This document shows positions 57,733 through 64,000 of a stretch of DNA of 64,000 nt, piece by piece. The stretch spans positions 248,001 through 312,000 of the forward strand of contig CAVZCV010000014.1 of the NCBI GenBank assembly GCA_963773875.1, given 5' to 3'. The translations under genes and the position numbers were made by a program. The notes below the pieces were generated by a model. That model had not been told where the DNA came from, made no database searches, and saw nothing but the letters and a program-made list of their open reading frames with translations. The stretch is from CAVTYH01 sp963773875 (GTDB lineage Bacteria > Planctomycetota > Planctomycetia > Pirellulales > JADZDJ01). Position 1 is the stretch's first letter. Each line of letters opens with the position of its first letter.

Positions 57733-58476
57733 CAATTCCTTGATGCCCTCGCGCGTCAATTGAAAGCCCGCGATGGAAAGTACGATCGCTAAAAGAATCT
57801 TGATTGTCGGCACTGGAAATCGACGGCTGCCCAAGTACGATCCCAGTCCACCGCCAACTACTGCGGCCACGGCCAGGGGTGCCACAAAATCGGGCACATA
57901 GTGGTTGTTTTTCAAATATCCGGTTAGACCAGATATCGAATTCACCAAGATAAACATGGCGGAAATCGCCGACGCCGTTTTCGTGCGCGCCCAGTGCATG
58001 AAAATCACCAGCGGCGTGAGAAAGATTCCGCCGCCGGTGCCGGTTAATCCCGCCAGTAAGCCCAGACCAGCGCCAACGCCAAGCGCCACCGGGACGCTCG
58101 GCGGCTGGGGCTCGCCTTCACGCGGCGGTCGGAATAAAAATCGAGCAGCTGAAAACAGCAATACTAGACCGACAAGGATCTCGAAGTAAGGTTTGGGCAA
58201 TTCCCACAATCCGCCGAGAAACGCCATGGGAATGGAAGCCAAAGCGAACGGCCAAAACAGTCGCCACGAGAAATGGCCGGCACGCCAGAATTGGAAGGTG
58301 CCCAGCGAGGCGACAAGAATATTCAGAATCAGCGCAGCCGGCTTAACATCCTTCTGCGCCAGACCGCACATCGTCATCACCGCGATGTAGCCCGAGGCGC
58401 CTGCATGCCCCACCGATGAATAAAGGAAGGCGACGATGAGGACGCCCAAGCCGATGAGCCACAAGTTTTCCGGCAT
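57673..58476 (-). CDS. TauE/SafE-family membrane permease
   Basis: 267 residues with about eight helices. Family repeats: VAFLYSSVGHAGASGYIAVM (N-terminal GxGGA-like motif) and GLLAGLTGTGGGIFLTPLVI in the second half, with ALILNILVASLGTFQFWRAG and AISAMFILVNSISGLTGYLK. Exports or imports sulfite-like or organosulfonate anions. Neighbouring an oxyanion-type regulator (ModE-ModA), it is a candidate target, though not in one operon. Intact. Confidence 0.92.
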   Translation of the reverse strand: MPENLWLIGLGVLIVAFLYSSVGHAGASGYIAVMTMCGLAQKDVKPAALILNILVASLGTFQFWRAGHFSWRLFWPFALASIPMAFLGGLWELPKPYFEILVGLVLLFSAARFLFRPPREGEPQPPSVPVALGVGAGLGLLAGLTGTGGGIFLTPLVIFMHWARTKTASAISAMFILVNSISGLTGYLKNNHYVPDFVAPLAVAAVVGGGLGSYLGSRRFPVPTIKILLAIVLSIAGFQLTREGIKELLQPKGGATANASPPSDHKG

Positions 58477-58560
58477 TCGTTGAGCGTCGAGTGATGGTCT
58501 AAATCTGACGGCACCCGATCTTAACGCCGGCTTGCGCAGCGGTAAAGCATGCAGCCGTTC

Positions 58561-60303
58561 TCACTGCACTAAGTGCACCTGTGGATTATCGATAATCTTA
58601 TCCAGGAGCGCCGTCATTTCGGCTTCGTAGCTGGCCGGGTCGCCGCTGGTGGTGGGCGCATGTCCGTCGCTGTCGGCCGTTCCGCCCATGCGCGCCATGC
58701 GATCCATGAAGTCGTAATCGGCCGCCAATCCTAATGCCAGCGCATACATTTGCCACTTGCCGGTCCGCATCGTGTTGGCCTGCATAAGTGCGGCATCGCT
58801 CGGATAATTGGCCGAACCGCCGTAGTAGTTGCTGCTTGGGTGCGCCGTTTCGTACGTGGAGATTGCAGAATTGCTGCTTGTTTTCAGGTTTGCTACACCG
58901 TCGGTCAAGAGAATTACGATTTTCTGTGCGTCTTCGCGACCGGTGCCGCCTTGGCTTTGCGGTTTGATCAGGTTGTATGCCGCGATCAGCCCAGTTTCGG
59001 TTGCCGTACTATAGCCATTATTTCCCACCGCTTGCATCGTGGCGCACGCCGACATCGCGGAATCGTAGTTGCTTGTCAGTCCGATGAGCGGCGTGATGGT
59101 GCCTGGCGTGGTATTTTTGTCGAACGTGACGATCGACACCCAATCTTTTTGGCTGGGATCAGAGAGCGTGCTGTTTTTCACTTTGATTTCATACAATCCG
59201 GCAATCGCGGACCGCCGCTCGGAATGCGTTGGTTGCTCCGACGCTGGGAAAGAGAACGTGCCACCAGGGGTTGATTCATTGTGGTACGGGCAGTTCGAAC
59301 TATGCACCGACAACTGTCCGTAGGCGCCCGATTTCGGCCCCGTTTCATCGCGTCCCAAATTCATCAAGAACGTCACATAGCTGCGATATCCGATCTGCCC
59401 GCTGTTGCTGTTCACATCATCGATGTAATCGGTCCAATAGGCCAGGCTGCTGGCATTGCCGCTGCTGGGAGTCGGCTTAGCATTCGGCATATTCAAGGCA
59501 ATTTCCTTATCGACCACGTACTTGTAGGCTTTCGCTTGTCGCAGAGCAGTCGTGTTATCGGAGCTCGTAATCCGATACGTTGTCGGAATGCTGACCGACG
59601 TCAAGGGACCGCTGCTCGAATAGAGGTTGCTCCAACTGGTGGCGCTCACCGTATAGCCAATCTTTTTCATCACGCCTGGATAACTGCCGAAATTGAAATC
59701 GGTAAATACCTGCGTCATCATCGCGTTGTACACCGTCGGATACGACGAGCTGCGATACGACGCTGTGGCGCCGTAACCGGTAACGGTATCGTCGTTCATC
59801 GAACCCGAAAGGTCGATCACAAAGCAAATATCGCGCTTGTTGCCCATGGCGATGGCTTGAGCCTGGCCATCGAAGCCCGTCAAGCCGAGCACGCGGCCGA
59901 AGAACAACGGTGCCTGGCCGCCGTGGTTTGCATCGACGCGTGCGGTGATGCGCAGCGCGTTTCCGACCTGCGAACTGGGTACAAACGCACGCGAAGTCGG
60001 ATCCCAATTACCGTACTGCACGTCGCTCGAGGTCAGCGAAACGTTCCTTCCACCGGCCACGTGATAGCCAGCGAACTGCTGGGCGGTCGCGACGGGGTCC
60101 GATTGGTTGGAACCCATGACACCGGAAGCGGCCATAGCCGCCGAATCGGCAGCAACTTGAAGCTGGCTCCGGACCAGGGCCATGTACCCACAATCGACGG
60201 CGAAAGCCACCATTGCCATCATCACCACCATCAGGATCGCAGCTAGAACGATGACCGCCCCTCGACGCTGATTGCTACCGTTTAAGCGACGTTGCGCGCA
60301 CAT
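58561..60303 (-). CDS. TadG-like pilus protein with von Willebrand A domain
   Basis: 580 residues from ATG 60303. TadE/TadG N-terminus RRGAVIVLAAILMVVMMAMV with AFAVDCGYMALVRSQLQVAA and DSAAMAASG. A vWA domain follows with the metal site DICFVIDLSGSMNDD and KIVILLTDGVANLK. The vWA is split by about 200 residues of Ser/Gly/Asn-rich sequence, typical of planctomycete members. Placed in the cell envelope, probably as part of Tad-type adhesion machinery; the neighbour is another TadG-like gene. Intact. Confidence 0.88.
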   Translation of the reverse strand: MCAQRRLNGSNQRRGAVIVLAAILMVVMMAMVAFAVDCGYMALVRSQLQVAADSAAMAASGVMGSNQSDPVATAQQFAGYHVAGGRNVSLTSSDVQYGNWDPTSRAFVPSSQVGNALRITARVDANHGGQAPLFFGRVLGLTGFDGQAQAIAMGNKRDICFVIDLSGSMNDDTVTGYGATASYRSSSYPTVYNAMMTQVFTDFNFGSYPGVMKKIGYTVSATSWSNLYSSSGPLTSVSIPTTYRITSSDNTTALRQAKAYKYVVDKEIALNMPNAKPTPSSGNASSLAYWTDYIDDVNSNSGQIGYRSYVTFLMNLGRDETGPKSGAYGQLSVHSSNCPYHNESTPGGTFSFPASEQPTHSERRSAIAGLYEIKVKNSTLSDPSQKDWVSIVTFDKNTTPGTITPLIGLTSNYDSAMSACATMQAVGNNGYSTATETGLIAAYNLIKPQSQGGTGREDAQKIVILLTDGVANLKTSSNSAISTYETAHPSSNYYGGSANYPSDAALMQANTMRTGKWQMYALALGLAADYDFMDRMARMGGTADSDGHAPTTSGDPASYEAEMTALLDKIIDNPQVHLVQ

Positions 60304-60525
60304 GACAAAGCCCCCACACAACAAGAGAAAGTGACTAAGACGTGAGGCTCGGAGCAGGCAGTCGCTTTGGGCCAAACTTCCCAAGCGGCCGAGAGTGGCG
60401 GCCTGCCGGAGTCGAAAAGACTAACGCAAGAGGCTAAATGAACTCTGTGCTATAAACGACCCGAAGTCAAATCGGATTTTGCATATAGCAGATTCATTAT
60501 CAACCCCATCCAACATTTCCCAGTG

Positions 60526-61749
60526 CTACGAACCGATCCAACCGACCGCGATCCGCAGCGGCATAACGCAATTGCTGCAGCTGATCATCGCACGAGCCAG
60601 GCAGGCGAATACACATACCAGCTTTTCTGCGCCGTCCGAGGGTTCTCCTCCAACGGCAATCACCTTAGCTGGCTGAACGATGACGCGCTTACTGCTCATT
60701 TTTCCCGTAAGATTGACATCGACGATTCGCACGCCGGCAAATTGAACAATCGTGTAAGTCGCATTGTTGCCTGGACCGGCTACGCTATCAAAAATTGGAA
60801 TAATTCGAGGCTTGCCAATAATCGATGCCAGCTCGTCTTTGACGCCCGCGCTGATGCCGGTATCGCCATTGAGATACAGTTTCCCATCGCAGTTGAACTT
60901 CAGTTCGCCACCGATCGCCGCCAAATCGCCGGGACTAATGCCATCGACAATCTGCCGCGCAATATCGGCGGTGCTATTATTCGCGCCGCCAATATCGACG
61001 GTGCCTCGATTGCCTGGCGAGCCCGTGCCTTGTGGATACAAATTGACTTCACGCACTCCGTCGTGACCACCGGCGACCGCTTTGGTGTCGGGGTCGTAGC
61101 TGAAATCGTCGCTGCCGCCGCCATTGAGCAGGTCATTCCAGGTCTGTTTGTCCAGCGCAAAGGGCAGCATTTGCAAATTGCTGCCGTTCGAAGGAGCTTT
61201 GAATCCACCGAAATTATTGATCAATGCGGCGGTCGCTGTTGCCTGTACGTCCTGATGATCTAAGCCCAACGCTTTGGCAAAAAACAACGGTACCGAGCCG
61301 TTGGTCGAGCCCGCCGACTTCCGCACGCGCACTTGGACTGCGTTTGAAGAATTCGGTTGGCTTGTGTCGAGCGTGGCCGATGCGTTTGAAGGGTTCGCCA
61401 AATAACCAATAACGATGTCACCGCCGGCAGAATTGCCGCTATTGGAATCGACGCTGGGCGCCAGCGTTAGCACAGGGTTCGCCGCAGCAAATTGCGTTGC
61501 TTTGGCCCGAGCGCTACTAATTTGTGCGGTCATATCGGTCGACGATGTGGTCTCCGATCGGATCAATTCCCAAGCGGCCGCAATCGCCGACGCATCGGCG
61601 GTGCGCTGTAATTCGGTTTTAGCGACCTCTAAATATCCGAGATCAACTGCGAAAGCCACCATTGAAAGCACGACAACCATGAGTGCCGCCGTTAATACCA
61701 AGACATTCCCGCGACGTTTGCACAAACGTGTACGAATTCGGGCGGTCAT
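60526..61749 (-). CDS. TadG-like envelope protein with 3' frameshift
   Basis: 407 residues as written. RBS GAGGAG before ATG 61749. N-terminus RRGNVLVLTAALMVVVLSMV with AFAVDLGYLEVAKTELQRTA and DASAIAAAW is the TadE/TadG-like helix; a secreted domain of about 350 residues follows (QVRVRKSAGSTNGSVPLFFA, IIPIFDSVAGPGNNATYTIV, QFAGVRIVDVNLTGKM). The C-terminus after GAEKLV looks wrong (Cys-rich, no homology pattern). Two more bases in GTATGTGTAT (60606-60618) would give KLVYVYSPAWLVR and a stop at 60585-60587, the usual end of this family. Confidence 0.85.
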   Translation of the reverse strand: MTARIRTRLCKRRGNVLVLTAALMVVVLSMVAFAVDLGYLEVAKTELQRTADASAIAAAWELIRSETTSSTDMTAQISSARAKATQFAAANPVLTLAPSVDSNSGNSAGGDIVIGYLANPSNASATLDTSQPNSSNAVQVRVRKSAGSTNGSVPLFFAKALGLDHQDVQATATAALINNFGGFKAPSNGSNLQMLPFALDKQTWNDLLNGGGSDDFSYDPDTKAVAGGHDGVREVNLYPQGTGSPGNRGTVDIGGANNSTADIARQIVDGISPGDLAAIGGELKFNCDGKLYLNGDTGISAGVKDELASIIGKPRIIPIFDSVAGPGNNATYTIVQFAGVRIVDVNLTGKMSSKRVIVQPAKVIAVGGEPSDGAEKLVCVFACLARAMISCSNCVMPLRIAVGWIGS

Positions 61750-61788
61750 GCTCGCGCTCCTCGATGAGGATAGAATTTGGGTTGGAAA

Positions 61789-62470
61789 TTAATCGCGCTG
61801 GAACACGACCCGTTCGGTCGAATCTTCCACCGTATCGCCCGAGGCCGTCATGACCCGAACTCGTTTCAGAGCTAACGATTTCACACGATTGGAGGCATAG
61901 CCAATTCCTGAATTGTGCACGGAAATATCGGGGTTGTACGCATTCAAATTATCGAGCGAAGTGCCCACGGTGAGTACCAATTCATTGCCGCCGCCGAAGT
62001 CGCCCCAAGTTTCACTATGCCCATTGACAATTGAAAATGTGAGATTGCCTTGGTCGACGTTCATTTTTTGGGTCCAGGTAATCGTTTCATCATTCTGGTT
62101 CAGCTTCGAATTCGAATGCGACTCGGCGGTTGCCATCGCTTCATCATTCCCCCAAACTTGTAATTGGAGGCCGCCGCTGGAGAATTCAAATTGGCTATGG
62201 TGGTTGAAATCGAGCGCAGCGTATAAGAGATCGGGATTCGCGACGGGCGAAATCACAACGGTCACTTGTGGCGCAGAGTGTATCGGCATCGGGTTCGCCG
62301 ACGACGAGTTCCCAATCTTCTTCCACCGTGGTAATTACAGTGGCGCCGGAATCGGCTTTGGCCACGGCAAACATCAGCATGGAGCAAGTTACGAACATTC
62401 CCGCTGCCAGACATGAAACGGAAGGCGACCAACAGCGAGTGCGCGCAGCAGCCAGCGTTTCGCGATGCAT
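61789..62470 (-). CDS. Secreted hypothetical protein, frameshifted
   Basis: Unrecognised; about 225 residues when joined. ATG 62470 has GGGAGG upstream. Signal-like helix CLAAGMFVTCSMLMFAVAKA, then TTVEEDWELVVGEPDADTL. The frame shifts at 62274-62279 (CTCT; one more CT gives DTLSAPQVTVVISPVANPDL) and continues with beta-rich sequence (HHSQFEFSSGGLQLQVWGND, GNLTFSIVNGHSETWGDFG, GIGYASNRVKSLALKRVRVM). It lies 39 bases before the TadG-like gene on the same strand, so it is probably part of the same envelope operon. Confidence 0.7.
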
Positions 62471-62857
62471 TGTAACCTCCCAGAATTCGATTCGCTGACG
62501 GCACGGACCCGTCGGCGCAACCTGGATACGAAGTTCAATTTCGGTCGAATGACCAGTGAATCGAAAAGGGCCACAGCATGGTGCCGGTCAGCCATACGAG
62601 ACGAGCCTTATTCAAGAGTCGCCTCTCTCCTATCCGAACCATATGGCAGATTGTCCAGCAGTCAAATAAAAACGGCCAAATAAACACTATCTGAGTTCTT
62701 CGTCTCGATTCGGAGTCACAATTTTGTGGTGCCAACGCATCACGAGATGACCGATGGGATCAGAACGCATCACGATTTGAGTCTTGCCACAAAAGCCATG
62801 GGTTTTATCATGCATTCCAAATTGCTCCGCGTGCTTAGCGACATTGGCTAATCGATA
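62471..62857. other. Divergent intergenic region
   Basis: Between the envelope operon (minus) and the HD protein (plus). No supported gene, repeat or clear promoter seen. A direct repeat of ACGCATCACGA occurs at 62738 and 62766. Confidence 0.4.
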
Positions 62858-63518
62858 ATGGCAAACGAAAAGCTACGGCGGCAAATTGCGTATGATGCGG
62901 CACAGATGCTGCGCCGGGCAAGAATCCGAGTATTACGCGGCAAAGATGAAGGCGGCGCGAAGAATTGCCCGCGGCTGGGTGCCGGAGGAAGATTTGCCCG
63001 CCGACGAGGAAATCCGCAATCTGCTGCAATCGCTCACCTCTCCAATTGGCGGGGATCGATTCGACTATTATCGCCGATTGCTTCTTCCGTTGGAGCAGGT
63101 GAAGCTTAATCCCGAATTTCACCCAGAAGGCGACGCGCTCAATCACACCTTGCAGGTATTCGACCTGGCACGTCACGAATTGCCATACGATGAAGAATTC
63201 TTGCTCGCGGCGCTCTTGCACGATGTCGGTAAGGCGATCGATCGCAAAGACCACATCGGCGCCGCTTTAGCCGCACTCAAAGGCTACATTACCGAGCGCA
63301 CCGCCTGGTTCATTGAACATCACACCGAGGCAAATCAATTGGCCGAAGGTCGTCTAGGGGTGCGGGCGCAGCGCAGACTGGAAATTAATGAGAATTTCCC
63401 TGAGTTAGAAATCTTTTCGAAGTGCGATCGCGGCGGCCGGCAAAAGAATGTCGAGGTGCCGGACGTTGACGAAGCGCTTGATTACCTCCGGGCGCTCGAG
63501 CAAGAGCACGGCGAATAG
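62858..63518 (+). CDS. HD-domain metal-dependent phosphohydrolase, frameshifted
   Basis: About 220 residues. ATG 62858 (MANEKLRRQIAYDAAQMLRR); after a frame change at 62915-62917 (one G too many in CGGG) it continues QESEYYAAKMKAARRIARGW. HD domain: His in DALNHTLQVFDLARHE, HD pair in LLAALLHDVGKAIDRKDHIG, FIEHHTEANQL. Predicted to hydrolyse nucleotides or nucleotide-like phosphates. Monocistronic, followed by a terminator. Confidence 0.85.
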
Positions 63519-63527
63519 CATTTAGCG

Positions 63528-63550
63528 GCCGGGCTTGCCCGGCGTTTTCT
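63528..63550 (+). terminator. Rho-independent terminator after the HD gene
   Basis: GCCGGGC-TT-GCCCGGC (63528-63543) followed by GTTTTCT. Ten bases past the HD stop. Confidence 0.85.
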
Positions 63551-63563
63551 CTCGTCGATGTAG

Positions 63564-64000
63564 CTAATGCTTGCAGCCGCAAGCCTTTTTCTCGCCACCA
63601 TTTTTGCAATGGCAAAGCTGATCGCCCACCCGCTTCAGCAGGGTTTCGAGAGTTTCACTTAGCACTTGGCCGCTACGGCGGAGCGATTGCAATTCTTTGG
63701 GCCAAAGCTCGATCTCATGCGTGCCAAGCGAACCAGCGCGGCCCACGATGGTTGGCACGCTGATGGCGACATCGCGCAGCCCATAGCAGCCACTTTGCAC
63801 CGTCGACACTGGTAGAATGGCGCGCCGATCGAGTGCCACGGCTTCGATGACTTCCTGAATCGCCAGACCCACTGCGAAACCAGCGCCGCCTTTTTTCTTG
63901 ATCACTTCAGCGCCCGATCCTTTGGTGCGTGTGAACAATTCGTTCTGTAAATTGATTGACCAGCCGGGATAGCGCTCCAGCGGCAATCCAGCCACCGTGG
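63564..64000 (-). CDS. Lactate/malate dehydrogenase, C-terminal part
   Basis: The open frame runs off the window end, so only about 145 C-terminal residues are seen. They match the catalytic C-terminal domain of LDH/MDH: ELFTRTKGSGAEVIKKKGGA, GFAVGLAIQEVIEAVALDRR, AILPVSTVQSGCYGLRDVAI, SVPTIVGRAGSLGTHEIELW. The last residues (QLCHCKNGGEKKACGCKH) form an unusual Cys/His-rich tail absent from ordinary enzymes, possibly a metal site. Lactate versus malate specificity depends on residues outside the window. Confidence 0.85.
   Translation of the reverse strand, partial: TVAGLPLERYPGWSINLQNELFTRTKGSGAEVIKKKGGAGFAVGLAIQEVIEAVALDRRAILPVSTVQSGCYGLRDVAISVPTIVGRAGSLGTHEIELWPKELQSLRRSGQVLSETLETLLKRVGDQLCHCKNGGEKKACGCKH

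Overview
The window reads as a Planctomycetota chromosome, most likely from the Pirellulales/Lacipirellulaceae side. This is inference from gene families: two DUF1559-type prepilin-like proteins, three DUF1080 (3-keto-disaccharide hydrolase-like) secreted proteins, PEP-CTERM proteins, a secreted protein with the planctomycete LESRAMLAG N-terminal motif, TadG-like pilus proteins, and a very large pseudokinase/AAA/TPR/GAF/histidine kinase/receiver protein. No rRNA or CRISPR array is present. One tRNA (initiator type, CAT) lies at 41834-41907.

Layout. 124-8736 (minus): a kdp potassium-uptake locus, small ORF-kdpF-kdpA-kdpB-kdpC followed by kdpD-kdpE. 9.6-12.2 kb: a small hypothetical, a Tat-exported Gfo/Idh/MocA oxidoreductase, a GH43-like protein and an aquaporin remnant. 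13.0-18.8 kb (plus): a Cys-rich beta-propeller, a PhnD-like binding protein, a PQQ-like propeller and a frameshifted Ser/Thr kinase with a membrane tail. 19-25.8 kb: accessory stretch with a serine recombinase, a broken PEP-CTERM protein, an SGNH-hydrolase/LRR fusion, a RAYT transposase between REP-like repeats, DinB and DUF6194 proteins. 26-30 kb: secreted proteins including the three DUF1080 paralogues. 30-41.7 kb: signalling island with the giant hybrid kinase, a SAM methyltransferase, an IS5-family element, a FadL-like porin, an HD-GYP response regulator and an Hpt protein. 42-55 kb: housekeeping-like genes (HdeD, RluD, UvrD-type helicase, PIG-L deacetylase, CobL, HtrA-type protease, ThiL). 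55-64 kb: a ModE-ModA fusion, prepilin-like and PEP-CTERM proteins, a TauE-type permease, TadG-like proteins, an HD protein and a lactate/malate dehydrogenase cut by the window end.

The most striking property of the window as given is that about 21 frameshifts interrupt otherwise well conserved genes (kdpE, kdpD x2, kdpB, kinase x4, hybrid kinase x4, helicase, cobL, RAYT and others). Many sit in short tandem repeats (GCGC runs, CTCTCT, an A9 tract, a CTCGA pair) and can be repaired by gain or loss of one repeat unit. That is either uncorrected read error or genuine replication slippage, and it decides how literally the broken genes should be taken. Other points of interest are a previously unremarked palindromic intergenic element present twice (3637-3712 and 49068-49142), an IS inserted exactly at a stop codon that its target duplication restores, several unusual domain fusions (ModE-ModA, SGNH-LRR, possible PhnD-PQQ), and an initiator tRNA lacking some canonical initiator features.
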